In this document: piece by piece, positions 39,583 through 50,150 of the stretch
How the letters are laid out: each line of letters opens with the position of its first letter
Position numbering within the stretch: the stretch's first letter is position 1
Position numbers and translations under genes: made by a program
Assembly (NCBI GenBank): GCA_001593935.1
Contig: LUCE01000003.1
Span: 1 to 53,388, forward strand
Length of the DNA: 53,388 nt
From: Candidatus Bathyarchaeota archaeon B26-2
Lineage (GTDB): Archaea; Thermoproteota; Bathyarchaeia; Bathyarchaeales; B26-1
Reading direction: 5' to 3'
Notes under the pieces: generated by a model
The model's input: only the letters and a program-made list of their open reading frames with translations
What the model was told of the DNA's origin: nothing
Database searches by the model: none

Positions 39583-40704
39583 ATGTCTCATCGGGAAAGG
39601 TTCTTCACGGCGCTAGAGCTGGGAGAGCCCGACATGGTTCCAGTAACTGACTTGGGGCTAGACCCTCCCATCGTCGAAGCGATACTCGGTAGAACCTTAT
39701 CCGGGTTCAGCCTCATAACGGTCTCGGGTGAGGGTGGAGCTTGGGAGACTTCGGTCAAGAACAGGATAGCACTCTCAGAGGCCTGCGTGAAGCTCGGCTT
39801 CGACGCTGTCCCAGCGGTCAGCGACTATACGCTCTGCAGCCGTAAATACAAGCCTAAAACCCTCTCAGGAGGCAGGTTCATAGATGAGTGGGGCAGAATC
39901 TTGGAGCCCAGGCTTGAGAATAAGACAACATGGTATGTTGGAGGAACCGTTACAAGCGAGGAGGAGATGGAGGAGTATCTCCCCCCAGACCCAGAGGAGG
40001 AGGGGAGGTTCGAGCTCGTTGAGAGGGTTCTCAACTCCTTGAAAGGGAAGGACATCGCCGTCATGTGTCAGGGGCATAGCGGTTGGCACATGGCCTTCCA
40101 AGTGAGGGGAGGAATAGACAAGATTCTAATCGATATGTACCGGAAGCCGGATGTTGTGAGGAGGTTCATGGACAAGGTTGCGAAGGCTTGTCTGGGCATG
40201 GTTAAACTTATGATCGATGCTGGCGTCGAGGTTCTCTTCATAACCGATGACTACGCCGACTGCCACTCAACCCTGATGAATCCCTCGCAGTTTAGAGAGT
40301 TCGAGCTCCCGAACATAAAGAAGGTCGTGGAGACCGCTAGGCGTAAAGGCATCCCCGTCCTGAAGCATTCAGACGGAAACGTTGAGTCGATAATAGAGGA
40401 TATGATAGACGCGGGGATAAGGGGTTTCCACCCCTTCGAGCCTGGGGCCATGGACCTTAAGGAGGCCAAGGTCAAGTATGGAGGGAGAATATGCATTCTT
40501 GGAAACGTCGACTGTAGGTATGTTCTGCCCTTCGGGAGTGAGGAGGATGTGAGGAAGGATGTGAGGCGATGCATAGACGCTGCTGCTGAGGGTGGAGGCT
40601 ACATACTTGCCTCAAGCAACTCCATACACGCAAACTGTAAGGTTGAGAACGTATACACGATGGTAGACGAAGCGAGAAGATACGGTAGATACTCTTCTTT
40701 GTAG
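39583..40704 (+). CDS. URO-D superfamily protein, paralog 3
   Basis: MSHRERFFTALELGEPDMVPVTDLG; HSDGNVESIIEDMIDAGIRGFHPFEP; LGNVDCRYVLPFG. Confidence 0.86.
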   Translation: MSHRERFFTALELGEPDMVPVTDLGLDPPIVEAILGRTLSGFSLITVSGEGGAWETSVKNRIALSEACVKLGFDAVPAVSDYTLCSRKYKPKTLSGGRFIDEWGRILEPRLENKTTWYVGGTVTSEEEMEEYLPPDPEEEGRFELVERVLNSLKGKDIAVMCQGHSGWHMAFQVRGGIDKILIDMYRKPDVVRRFMDKVAKACLGMVKLMIDAGVEVLFITDDYADCHSTLMNPSQFREFELPNIKKVVETARRKGIPVLKHSDGNVESIIEDMIDAGIRGFHPFEPGAMDLKEAKVKYGGRICILGNVDCRYVLPFGSEEDVRKDVRRCIDAAAEGGGYILASSNSIHANCKVENVYTMVDEARRYGRYSSL

Positions 40705-40712
40705 AAATATAA

Positions 40713-41113
40713 GTGATGAGAGAGATTTATGGAGAAAACGATGCGGCTTGGCTCAAAGGAATCAAACTCTTCGAAGGGTTCCTTGAGAGTGTGGCGATGG
40801 ATGCTGAGAGAGGATACTATATAGCGTCCAATGGTGAAAGAAGGGAAAACGACGTCTACCACCTACCACTTACTCCTCTCGTCGCTGGTCGACTCTAACA
40901 GCAGAGTCGAGGCAGGCTGCACCTTAAACGATACGCGAGTCGGTAAGATCGTTCAGGCTATACTCAAGTCTCAACGTGAAGACGGCGGTTGGCGTCCATT
41001 TCTGGACCCAAGACAGCGACCCAGCCTACACCGTGCTCACCCTGAAGATATTGGTATCGCTCGGTGTCCCAGACTTGGATGAATTGAGGAGGCAGGCTGC
41101 GGCCTACATCTGA
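40713..41113 (+). pseudogene. Frameshifted remnant of a prenyltransferase/squalene-oxidase-repeat-like protein
   Basis: Segments MREIYGENDAAWLKGIKLFEGFL..., VGKIVQAILKSQREDGGW and VHFWTQDSDPAYTVLTLKILVSLGVPDLDELRRQAAAYI lie in different frames of one collinear stretch. Confidence 0.5.
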
Positions 41114-41164
41114 TTCGTTGTGGAGTCTCCACTAAGTTTATAACTTGTTCGCCTCCCATCTCTG

Positions 41165-42109
41165 TTGAAGATGCCAGCCGCATGTAGTAGATGTCGTTCT
41201 GCCGCAGCCGAGATTGATCTGCCCTACGCTAAACTCAGATTATGTCCTCGATGCTTCAAGGATTATTATACGAGAAGGATTAGGCGTACAGTTGAGGACT
41301 TTAAGATGTTCGAGCCGAACGACCGTGTAGGCGTCGCGGTCTCCGGTGGCAAAGACAGCATGGCCCTCCTTCACGGTCTCAAGCAAACTTTTCCAGCGGC
41401 CGAGTTCGTTGCCTTACACATCGATCTAGGTATAGGGAGTTACTCCGAGCATTGTAGAGAGAGGGTTAAGGAGCTCGTGGAGATGCTGAATGTTAAACTT
41501 GAGGTCTTCGACCTCCAAGAGGAGCTCGGGTTCTCGATAGAAGACTTCAAAGACACCCTTTACGGGCGTAAAGTCTGTTCTGCCTGTGGAACGATAAAAC
41601 GGCACCTCTTCGAGGTCTTGGCTGAGAGGGCTGGAACAAAAATTCTGGCCACCGGCCATAACCTAGACGACGTCGTCTCTGTGATGTTCAATAACTTCTT
41701 TAACGCTAACTGGCATCAGCTTGTGAGGTTGAAGCCTGTTCTGGAGCCTTCGATGCCTAATCAGACGTTCAAGGTTAAGCCTCTCATAAGGGCTCCTGAG
41801 GAGGAGAATCTCCTTTACTGCTTATACTCTGATGTGCCATTTCGAGAAGAGAACTGTCCACACGCCCACATGGAGAGGCTTAGAAGAAACCGGGAGATTT
41901 TGGAGTACTTGTCTAAAGGTAACCCAAACTTCAAGTATCAGATGCTTAGAACCTTCCTGAAATTGATTCCCATTCTCGAAGAACACGTTGAGAAGCCGAA
42001 ACTCATAAAATGTAAAGTGTGCGGTTACCCTTCTTCCTCTCAAATATGCGCGTTCTGCAGAAGGGTAGAGATCGTCAAGAAGGCTAAACAACGCCGGGAA
42101 TGTCGGTGA
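41165..42109 (+). CDS. tRNA 2-thiolation protein, TtuA/NcsA/CTU1 family
   Basis: CSRCRS...CPRC; VGVAVSGGKDSMALLHGL (PP-loop); ATGHNLDDV; C-terminal CKVCGYPSSSQICAFC. Confidence 0.94.
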   Translation: MKMPAACSRCRSAAAEIDLPYAKLRLCPRCFKDYYTRRIRRTVEDFKMFEPNDRVGVAVSGGKDSMALLHGLKQTFPAAEFVALHIDLGIGSYSEHCRERVKELVEMLNVKLEVFDLQEELGFSIEDFKDTLYGRKVCSACGTIKRHLFEVLAERAGTKILATGHNLDDVVSVMFNNFFNANWHQLVRLKPVLEPSMPNQTFKVKPLIRAPEEENLLYCLYSDVPFREENCPHAHMERLRRNREILEYLSKGNPNFKYQMLRTFLKLIPILEEHVEKPKLIKCKVCGYPSSSQICAFCRRVEIVKKAKQRRECR

Positions 42110-42115
42110 AACCCT

Positions 42116-42502
42116 TTGAAGAGCTCCCTTGAAAGTGGAGAACCGTGTGTGAGGCATAGGTGCGTAAAGTGTTGCGTAGAGACGGAGATGCCTCTCACAA
42201 GAGATGACATAGAGAGAATCTCAAGCCTAGGATACAGAACTGAAGACTTTGCGTTCAAAGATGAGAGAAACTTCAGACTGAAGAACAAGTCTGGGAGATG
42301 CGTTTTCCTAACGAAAGAGGGATGTGGAATCTATGATTTCAGGCCTGAGGGCTGTAGGCTTTACCCCCTCGTCTACGACGAAGATTCGGGTAAACCGGTC
42401 TTGGATGAACTCTGTCCATACCGAGAAGAATTCGATATCAAAAAGAGTGACTTTGAGAGGCTCTTAAGGCTTATCGAAGACCTTTTCCCCGATGAAACGT
42501 GA
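42116..42502 (+). CDS. YkgJ-family Fe-S/Zn cluster protein
   Basis: CVRHRCVKCCVETEMPLT...C.FLTKEGCGIYDFRPEGCRLYPLVY. Confidence 0.88.
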   Translation: MKSSLESGEPCVRHRCVKCCVETEMPLTRDDIERISSLGYRTEDFAFKDERNFRLKNKSGRCVFLTKEGCGIYDFRPEGCRLYPLVYDEDSGKPVLDELCPYREEFDIKKSDFERLLRLIEDLFPDET

Positions 42503-43486
42503 CAGGTTTGTAGCCATCTCCTCCATGCCGCTGGGTGAAGGGTGGACGAGGTCGAAGGTTAATCCCGAAGGCTCCTTCAAGATTGTTCTTCCGTCTACGT
42601 GGACGAGCCTCGGCATACTCAACCTTTCAACAGCGTCTCGAACGACCCTTCTAAATTCGCTATGCTTCTCTGAAGAGGGATCGAAGTCAGCGTAGAAGGT
42701 GAAGAGGTCTATGCAGAATATCCACTTGTCAGGGTGTGACCTTGCAACCTTCTCTACTAGGTACTCAACCCTCTCCTTGAACTCTTCAGTCTCAAACCAG
42801 TTTATCATGTTGATTCCCAACTCCATAGTGGCGAAGTCCCAGTCGCCTCGTTGCGCGATGTAGTCCGCGATCTGTCTTTCACAGTGAGCTCCTCCCCCAA
42901 ACCCCAGATTTATCAGGTCAACCCCGAGGATCTGAGCTGTCCTCATCGCGTATGAGCCGGTCGGCCTTATAGATGCGGTGCCGTGGGTGATCGAGGAGCC
43001 GTATGCGAGATACTTCATCTCTGGGGTCTGACCCTTCCTCGGAGGAGAAGTCTCGCCTTTAATCTCTATCAGCCTTACGGCTGGACGGTAGGGGAGGACC
43101 ACCCTTGTGAGGTAGGGGTCGAAGGGAAGACTTCTCTCCTTCGTAACCTTATGGAGGAGTTCAATGTTCTGTGGGAGGGACAAGGATATCTCCGTAGGCT
43201 TGTTGGATATTAAGTGCCAAGAAATTTGGAAGCTCCCTTGAAAGACCTCTGCGATCGCGGGCGTCTCCCCCTCGCACATCAACACGACCTTCGCGGAGTC
43301 GCCTTCAAGGTTAAACCGAACCTCGCACCCCGCTGGAAAGAGAGCCCTCTCCTTCGCGTTCTCGTTCAGGGTTACTCTCAGCTCGTTCGGAATTCGGCTG
43401 AGGACCTTCCCAACTCCGTCCTCCGGCGTAATGAGTTCCTCTACATTATACAACTCAACGTCTCTGTAGATCATATCTAAACCCAC
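42464..43486 (-). CDS. SGNH/GDSL hydrolase family protein
   Basis: KYLAYGSSITHGTASIRPTGSYAMRTAQILGVDLINLGFGG...LVHPSPSGMEEMA. Confidence 0.85.
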   Translation of the reverse strand: MGLDMIYRDVELYNVEELITPEDGVGKVLSRIPNELRVTLNENAKERALFPAGCEVRFNLEGDSAKVVLMCEGETPAIAEVFQGSFQISWHLISNKPTEISLSLPQNIELLHKVTKERSLPFDPYLTRVVLPYRPAVRLIEIKGETSPPRKGQTPEMKYLAYGSSITHGTASIRPTGSYAMRTAQILGVDLINLGFGGGAHCERQIADYIAQRGDWDFATMELGINMINWFETEEFKERVEYLVEKVARSHPDKWIFCIDLFTFYADFDPSSEKHSEFRRVVRDAVERLSMPRLVHVDGRTILKEPSGLTFDLVHPSPSGMEEMATNLSRFIGEKVFDKP

Positions 43487-43748
43487 AACGTCATCAAAAC
43501 TTTCGATATTAAATTTTTCTATAGTCTCACGGATACCGAAGACTTGGCGCCCTCTCCCGTAAGGTTATGCCCAGCTTCAACCAATCAAACCAGACGAGCG
43601 GGTTACCTACCTCCCCTTTTTGTCCAACAAAATAAAAATCTCATTGTTAGACAAATCAGATGAGGCGTGGAAACGCTGAACCTAAAGTTTACAGCACCGG
43701 TCTAACGGCCTTTTCTCTTCCGAAAAAAGGGGGCCAAAAATAAATAAA

Positions 43749-43758
43749 GTTTAAATCT
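43749..43758 (+). promoter_or_regulatory. TATA-box-like element upstream of tRNA-Asp
   Basis: agTTTAAAtc about 45 nt upstream of tRNA nt 1. Confidence 0.4.
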
Positions 43759-43796
43759 TTCCCAAACATTAAGAGATAACCGGGACCTTCCAGAAA

Positions 43797-43874
43797 GCCC
43801 TGGTAGTATAGTCCGGCCCAGTATAGGCGGCTGTCACCCGCCTGACCCGGGTTCAAATCCCGGCCAGGGCGCCA
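43797..43874 (+). tRNA. tRNA-Asp (anticodon GTC), CCA encoded, no intron
   Basis: Acceptor GCCCTGG/CCAGGGC, anticodon arm GGCGG-CTGTCAC-CCGCC, T arm CCGGG-TTCAAAT-CCCGG, G73, CCA. Confidence 0.97.
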
Positions 43875-43970
43875 TTCACCATCAGTATTGCCTGCCAAAA
43901 CTCCCCCTTTTAACTCTCCGCAGAACCTTTTAAATTCGGGTGCGTTTAACTCTTTATGGGTGTGGAGATT

Positions 43971-44673
43971 GGTTCTGCCAGCTAAAATCTTCGAGGTTAA
44001 GGAGGAGGCCGACCTCGGCCTGATCGCCCGGAAGCTCAAGGATTTCCGCGAAGAGGAGACGTACCAGACTGAGAAGGGGGAGACGGTAACTCTGGTAACC
44101 GAGGTTTTAGACCTTAAACTGCAGGAGGATTCATTATCCGGGGTGTTCAGCAAAGACTTCATCCGTGTCCGGTATTACAAGCGTGAGTTGGTTGAGACCC
44201 CTGTGACGGAGGAGTCCCCCTTCTGGTTCAAACGTTTCAGGGGTAGGCTCTTCCTGATAGTGTTGGCGCCATCCGTGGCTCGTGGAGTGAAGAAGTTGTT
44301 AACGGGCTATGTAGCAAATAAGCTCAGCAGAGTACTCTTCATCAAACCGAACGCGATCGTCGAGGTGAGGATTCCGCATGAGACCCTCAAAGGGCTTCAC
44401 GAGTCGAACCCGCAGGCAACCAAGCTCATATGGTTTGACGACGTCGATATTCCTGGCGTGGAGAAGCTCTGTCTGGCTGGGTCAGACCTCGCCGACACCA
44501 AACTCTACCACGATTACCTTGAACACGGTAAGATATGGTATGTTGTCTTTGAGGTTCAGAAGCGGGGGATAGTAGTCGGGATCACGAGGAACTGCGTCGT
44601 AACCCTCTTCAGCAAGAGCACCATCGACGAGTTCATAAAGTACATCATGGAAGACCTTCTTATCCTCGTCTAA
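43971..44673 (+). CDS. Conserved hypothetical protein
   Basis: Long ORF; likely starts at TTG (MVLPAKIFEVKEEADLGLIARKLKDF) rather than the track's 43888, which abuts the tRNA. Confidence 0.65.
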
Positions 44674-44702
44674 TAGGAGGGTGAACGAGAAGTTTAACGG
44701 AC

Positions 44703-45344
44703 TCAAGACTTGATGAGGCTTTGACGGTCTAGTGGCTGGGCGAGCTTTGACTCCTTTTTCCTTGCAAAGTGAACTGTTGTAGCTATGAAAAACGATGTTG
44801 TTATCACGAATACGAACGTTATGTTCCTGAAAAGATTGTATCTTGATTCTAGCTCTCTGTAATTATAACGAACCTCTATCTCCGTGCTGTCCGTAAAGTA
44901 TCCGACAACTATCCCTTCGATGATGTACTTTCCGGGCTTGAGTGGATAATCTTTAGGAGTGTGGTGGAAGACCCTCACGTAGGAGCTGTGAGCCTCTACC
45001 TTTATGTGCGTAAATGCCATTATGAAGGCTTTGCCATCGGACCAACGATAGATTACGTGTCCCCCCTCCGAGATTATCTTGTAATCAAGCTGGTATCCCG
45101 AAGAGAAGTTGAGAATTACCTCAGAGTCGGTCGGGTTTGTTATGTTCATCTTTATTATTATGGTCTCGTCAACTTCGTAGGTTGACTCATCTGTTGTAAC
45201 TTCAAATATGAGGCGTTGAGCAGACGGCGTCGAAGGACAGTTTCCCCTAGTCCATAGTACATGGGCAAACACTAAATGAGCCGCAGCGACGCTGAAAGCC
45301 ACAACCACCGCCAAGAATACGCCGAGGACCACCCTCCCATCCAT
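44703..45344 (-). CDS. Membrane-anchored protein with BsuPI-like Ig-fold domain
   Basis: N-terminal signal; VDETIIIKMNITNPTDSEVILNFSSGYQLDYKI...YPLKPGKYIIEG; C-terminal TM helix. Confidence 0.65.
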   Translation of the reverse strand: MDGRVVLGVFLAVVVAFSVAAAHLVFAHVLWTRGNCPSTPSAQRLIFEVTTDESTYEVDETIIIKMNITNPTDSEVILNFSSGYQLDYKIISEGGHVIYRWSDGKAFIMAFTHIKVEAHSSYVRVFHHTPKDYPLKPGKYIIEGIVVGYFTDSTEIEVRYNYRELESRYNLFRNITFVFVITTSFFIATTVHFARKKESKLAQPLDRQSLIKS

Positions 45345-45502
45345 GCGAATCTCCCCCTTTAGGAACCCCTAAATTCCCCTTTGAAGAGAGAATCGGTTCC
45401 CTAACTTTCACATATTTTTATCAACAAAGACATCTATAATTCTATATATTCGAACGGGCGTTCAAACCTTTTGAACGCGTCTTCTGGGCTTGACTTCAAG
45501 AC

Positions 45503-46633
45503 TTACCAATCTGCAACAGAGCCGTCATCATGGATGAGGGTTGGACGTTCCCGGATTCCAGAGTAGGCTTTCTCCTTCACGGCTTCTTCATCTATCTCTA
45601 TGCCGAGACCAGGCTTCTCTGGAACCTCTATATACCCGTCTCTAACCTTGAAAGGTTCCTTTAGGTAACCCTCCCCCAGGGTCACCAGCTCCTGTATGAG
45701 GAAATTTGGGGTGCAAGCGTCGAGTTGGAGGCATGCCGAGAGCGCGATCGGTCCGAGCGGACAGTGGGGCGCCACACCAACATAGTAGACCTCAGCCATG
45801 GCCGCTATCTTCCTACACTCAAATATGCCGCCGGCGTGGCTGAGGTCAGGCTGGATCACCGATGCAGCCTGCTTCTCCAAGACCTCTCTGAAGCCCCACC
45901 TAGTGAAGAGGCGTTCACCAGTAGCGATCGGGATGGAAGTTGAACGGGCCACCCTAACCATGGCGTCCACGTTCTCTGGGAGACACGGCTCCTCCAAGAA
46001 CATGGGGCTGTACGGCTCCAACGCCTTAGCCATCAGTATAGCCATAGCCGGGCTAAGCCTACCGTGGCAGTCTATAGCCAAGTCCACATCGTCCCCTAAG
46101 GCTTCCCTAACGGCCCTAACCCTCTCAACAGCCTCCTTAACCTTCCTCGGCGTATCGACAGTCCTAGTAGCCTCAAACGGACACATCTTGACCGATCTGA
46201 AGCCCTCTCTAACCCTCTTTATGGCGTGCTCAACGTACTCTTCGGGGTCCCTGCCCCGGATGTGGGCGTAGACCCTTACCTTCTCTCGAACGGGTCCTCC
46301 AATGAGCTGGTAGACCGGCTGGTTTAGATATTTTCCCAAGATATCCCATAGGGCCTGTTCTATCCCGCTTATGGCGGTCATGATTACTGGTCCTCCCCTA
46401 TAGAAGCTCCACCGATACATGGCTTGCCAGTGATGTTCTATTCTGGTCGGGTCCTTACCTTCAAGGTAACGGAAGAAACTCTTCACAGATGCTTCAACCA
46501 CAGGGGTCTTACCTTCGAGGGTGGGTTCACCGTAACCAACTATGCCCTCGTCCGTGTACACCTTTAGGAAGAGCCACCTAGGCCTAACATGGATGAGATC
46601 GATCCCGGTTATCTTCATACCTTCCCCAGCCAC
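45503..46633 (-). CDS. Enolase superfamily (mandelate racemase/galactonate dehydratase-like)
   Basis: MKITGIDLIHVRPRWLFLKVYTDEGIVGYGEPTLEGK; DLAIDCHGRL; FLEEPC; HAGGIFECRKIAAMAEVYYVGVAPHCPLGPI. Confidence 0.93.
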   Translation of the reverse strand: MAGEGMKITGIDLIHVRPRWLFLKVYTDEGIVGYGEPTLEGKTPVVEASVKSFFRYLEGKDPTRIEHHWQAMYRWSFYRGGPVIMTAISGIEQALWDILGKYLNQPVYQLIGGPVREKVRVYAHIRGRDPEEYVEHAIKRVREGFRSVKMCPFEATRTVDTPRKVKEAVERVRAVREALGDDVDLAIDCHGRLSPAMAILMAKALEPYSPMFLEEPCLPENVDAMVRVARSTSIPIATGERLFTRWGFREVLEKQAASVIQPDLSHAGGIFECRKIAAMAEVYYVGVAPHCPLGPIALSACLQLDACTPNFLIQELVTLGEGYLKEPFKVRDGYIEVPEKPGLGIEIDEEAVKEKAYSGIRERPTLIHDDGSVADW

Positions 46634-46718
46634 TAGAACGGGAAGTGGAATCCTAAACCTTTACTTTTACCCTCCTTTTTAAGCTCAGCACACAGAGCGG
46701 AACCGTGTCCTTTACAAT

Positions 46719-47330
46719 CTATCTTCTCAATCTTTCCTTGCAGTATTCTCGGACAGGACACTCCCCGCATCTACGTTTCTTGCAGTACTCTAAGTTCAGC
46801 CTAACAAGAGCCGATTCGTGATGTTCTACGTTCCTCAATCCTACCCTCCGAGCCGTTTCGACGGCCATCCTAGACGGCCTAGGCTTAGCTTTCTCCCACT
46901 TCCCCCTCAGCTCCCTCAAGAATATGTTGACGCCCACCGGGCCGAGTCCCCTGAACTCCTGTAGACGTCTCTCCAAGTCCACCGGGCTGCTAGCGTCTCT
47001 GTGAAGCCCCTCAAGGTCCCCATACTTCTCTATGAGTTCCTCCATTATCTTCAAGAGGTTCGAGGCTGTCGAAAAGTCGTATCTCACATAGCCTCCAGAA
47101 TCCAGCACCTGAACTAAGCGATCCCACCCAGCTTCCAGTATTCTCTTCGGCGTAGTAAGCCCCTCCTCCTCAAACCGGCGGTATGTTCTCTTAGCGATCT
47201 CAGCTGAGATCCGCTTGGCGAATAAGATCGAGGCTAGGAACCATTTGAACCTGTCCTCTGGCTTCGTCAAGTCTAGGCCGAGCTCCTCGGAGTAGCTCCT
47301 CAGCTCTGAAAGGGCTGCTTCAACGCTCAT
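46719..47330 (-). CDS. HhH-GPD / endonuclease III-like protein with C-terminal Fe-S motif and atypical active site
   Basis: FRGLGPVGVNIFLREL HhH; C-terminal CKKRRCGECPVREYC. Confidence 0.75.
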   Translation of the reverse strand: MSVEAALSELRSYSEELGLDLTKPEDRFKWFLASILFAKRISAEIAKRTYRRFEEEGLTTPKRILEAGWDRLVQVLDSGGYVRYDFSTASNLLKIMEELIEKYGDLEGLHRDASSPVDLERRLQEFRGLGPVGVNIFLRELRGKWEKAKPRPSRMAVETARRVGLRNVEHHESALVRLNLEYCKKRRCGECPVREYCKERLRR

Positions 47331-47730
47331 GTTCTGCTCCCTTCTGTTCGCCGCTCTTGATGTCAATTATCGGCGAGCCGTCTAGGGCGTCCAGCCCCTT
47401 CACGAGCAGGACGTTGCCTTCCCTCTTGAGAAGTCTCACTCTGGTTAATCCTATCGGGTTAGGCCTCATGGGGCTTCTAAGGGAAAATACTCCCCTCAAA
47501 GGCTTACTCCTGTCCCCTTGTGGGTGAACCTTCAGTATCTTTCTATCATCCTCACTGAGCCGGTCCATCCAGTAAAGCACGTAGACGGAGTCTAGGGACT
47601 CAATTCCTTCCAGCCCTTCAGCGTACTGAGGATGGATGACGATTCTCATCGTGTCTTCCCTCTCGGTTAGATAGGCCGTTCCCACAGGACGCAGCCTAAT
47701 CTCCTTTCTCTCCAGGCCTCGTTTCTCCAT
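47320..47730 (-). CDS. TrmO/YaeB (TsaA-like) tRNA methyltransferase family
   Basis: IRLRPVGTAYLTEREDTMRIVIHPQYAEGLEGIESLDSVYVLYWMDR; GVFSLRSPMRPNPIGLTRVRLLKREGNVLLVKGLDALDGSPIIDIK. Confidence 0.93.
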   Translation of the reverse strand: MEKRGLERKEIRLRPVGTAYLTEREDTMRIVIHPQYAEGLEGIESLDSVYVLYWMDRLSEDDRKILKVHPQGDRSKPLRGVFSLRSPMRPNPIGLTRVRLLKREGNVLLVKGLDALDGSPIIDIKSGEQKGAEHER

Positions 47731-47938
47731 ACCATCTCCCCACCAAATGACTCTAATGGAGCACTGCTCTTAAATACCCTTTAGAGGCTGGGTGTGGAGA
47801 GAACATTCTTCTCGTCGCCTCTCCCTCCCCTACGACTTTCCCATAGATGCTTGGAGGAGTCTTCTTTTCTCATCGATGAAGAATTTTGAAAACATTTATG
47901 CCTTACCTAGTTAGTTTAGAGAATTATTGAGGTTTGAG

Positions 47939-50077
47939 ATGAACGAGGCTAGGCTCCTAGTCAGTGAGGCTTTTCAAAGGGATGTCGGTAGGAAGATAGT
48001 TAGGATTCCGCTCAGGGTAATGGCTGAGCTCGAAGTCTCCACAGGAGATGTTGTTGAGATTACCGGTAAGCGTTCTACGTGCGCTATAGTCTGGCCCTTA
48101 AGTTCCGACGCTGGTGAAGATGTAATAAAGATGGATGGGCTTCTGCGTAGGAGCGCCGGCGTATCCCTAAACGACTACGTTTATGTGAAGAAGGCTAAAG
48201 TCAGGGATGCGAGCTTAATAGTTATCTCTCCAAGCGGTTATAAGCTCAGCGGCTTAGACGAAGGTTTCAGCCTCCATGTGAAGTCTGTTTTGCTGGACAA
48301 ACCATACGTAACAGGGGACCACATCTCTCTGCCCATATTCGGAGGAAACCCATTATACTTCACTGTGGCCTCTACTAGACCCAAGGGAATCGTCAGAGTC
48401 ACTAGCGATACAAGAGTTGAGGTGACCCCCGAACCGAGAGAGGTCAAGATTGGCGTTCCACAAGTAACCTACGAGGACATAGGCGGATTGCATGAAGAGA
48501 TACAGAGAATCCGGGAGATGGTTGAGCTGCCATTACGGCACCCTGAACTCTTCGAGAGGCTAGGGATAGAGCCCCCGAAGGGGGTCTTGCTCCACGGCCC
48601 GCCCGGATGCGGGAAGACCCTGCTGGCTAAAGCAGTTGCTAATGAGGCTGAAGCAAACTTCTACTCGATAAACGGTCCGGAAATAATGAGCAAGTTCTAC
48701 GGTGAGTCCGAGGAGAGGCTTAGACAAATATTCAAGGAGGCCCAAGAGAAAGCTCCGAGTATCATCTTCATCGATGAAATCGACGCGATAGCTCCAAAAA
48801 GGGAAGAGGTAACCGGCGAGGTTGAGAAGCGAATAGTCTCACAGCTGCTAACCCTGATGGACGGGCTTGAATCTAGAGGTCAGCTCGTTGTGATCGCCGC
48901 GACGAACCGACCTAACGCTGTAGACCCCGCTCTTAGGAGGCCGGGGAGGTTCGATAGGGAGATAGAAATCGGCATACCGGACAAGAAGGGAAGGCTTGAA
49001 ATACTGCAGATCCACACGAGGAACATGCCTTTAGCCGAGGATGTTGATCTGGAGAGAATCTCTGAGATAACGTATGGATATACGGGAGCCGACCTCGCAG
49101 CCCTATGCAAGGAGGCCGCAATGAAGGCTCTACGCAGATACCTGCCGAAAATCGATCTAGAGAAAGAGAGGATACCAGCTGAAGTCTTGAAGAGCATGGT
49201 TGTAAAAATGGAAGACTTCGTGGGTGCTTACAGAGAGATCGTGCCTACAGCCATGAGGGAAGTCTACATAGAGGCCCCAAACGTGCACTGGGAGGATATC
49301 GGCGGCCTAGATGAAGTAAAGCAGAAACTAAAAGAGATGATTGAGTGGCCCCTCAAAAAGCCGGAGAAATTCAAGAAGATAGGCATTAAACCTCCGAGAG
49401 GCATACTGCTCTACGGGCCTCCGGGATGCGGGAAGACTCTCCTAGCAAAGGCTGTCGCAACAGAGAGCGGAGCGAACTTCATAACGATAAGAGGACCCGA
49501 AGTCTTCTCTAAGTGGGTAGGAGAATCAGAGAGGGCGATAAGGGAGGTCTTCCGTAAAGCCAGATTGGCAGCGCCCTCAATCATCTTCATAGACGAGATT
49601 GATTCAATCGCCTCGCGGAGAGAATTGGGCTTTGGAGACTCCGCCGTCTCAGAGAGGGTTATCAGCCAGCTACTCACAGAGATGGATGGGCTGGTCGCCC
49701 TAGAAAACGTGGTAGTCATGGCTGCGACGAACAAACCGCATCTCCTCGACACCGCGCTGCTGAGGCCTGGACGCTTCGACTACCTCGTCTACGTTCCTAA
49801 GCCCGATCAGAAGGCAAGACTTGAAATACTGAAGGTTCAAACAAGGAAGATGGCACTAGACAGATCGGTTCACCTTAACGACATAAGCGAGAGAACGGAT
49901 GGTTTTTCAGGAGCCGACCTTGAAGCATTATGCAGAGAGGCCGGATTAAACGCTATTAGAAACGATAGGGACGTCGTCACGATGGAGGATTTCGAAGAAG
50001 CCCTTAGAAAGATCAAACCGAGCATAACGTCGCGGATGGAAGAAAGGTACAGAACCTTCCAAGAGGAGAGAGAATAG
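47939..50077 (+). CDS. Cdc48/VAT family AAA ATPase (two AAA domains)
   Basis: Two Walker A motifs [15 protein letters not shown], Walker [16 protein letters not shown] and [16 protein letters not shown]-terminal double-psi barrel domain. Confidence 0.97.
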   Translation: MNEARLLVSEAFQRDVGRKIVRIPLRVMAELEVSTGDVVEITGKRSTCAIVWPLSSDAGEDVIKMDGLLRRSAGVSLNDYVYVKKAKVRDASLIVISPSGYKLSGLDEGFSLHVKSVLLDKPYVTGDHISLPIFGGNPLYFTVASTRPKGIVRVTSDTRVEVTPEPREVKIGVPQVTYEDIGGLHEEIQRIREMVELPLRHPELFERLGIEPPKGVLLHGPPGCGKTLLAKAVANEAEANFYSINGPEIMSKFYGESEERLRQIFKEAQEKAPSIIFIDEIDAIAPKREEVTGEVEKRIVSQLLTLMDGLESRGQLVVIAATNRPNAVDPALRRPGRFDREIEIGIPDKKGRLEILQIHTRNMPLAEDVDLERISEITYGYTGADLAALCKEAAMKALRRYLPKIDLEKERIPAEVLKSMVVKMEDFVGAYREIVPTAMREVYIEAPNVHWEDIGGLDEVKQKLKEMIEWPLKKPEKFKKIGIKPPRGILLYGPPGCGKTLLAKAVATESGANFITIRGPEVFSKWVGESERAIREVFRKARLAAPSIIFIDEIDSIASRRELGFGDSAVSERVISQLLTEMDGLVALENVVVMAATNKPHLLDTALLRPGRFDYLVYVPKPDQKARLEILKVQTRKMALDRSVHLNDISERTDGFSGADLEALCREAGLNAIRNDRDVVTMEDFEEALRKIKPSITSRMEERYRTFQEERE

Positions 50078-50150
50078 CAGATTCATCCTTCGTCGGCGCT
50101 CAATGTTTTCTCAGCTTTTCGCCAGGTACTATCCACTTGCGGCTCTCCGA

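Noticed and set aside
40711-40717. GTGATGA resembling a C/D-box sRNA C box
   Set aside because: No D box (CTGA) or C'/D' arrangement at suitable spacing.
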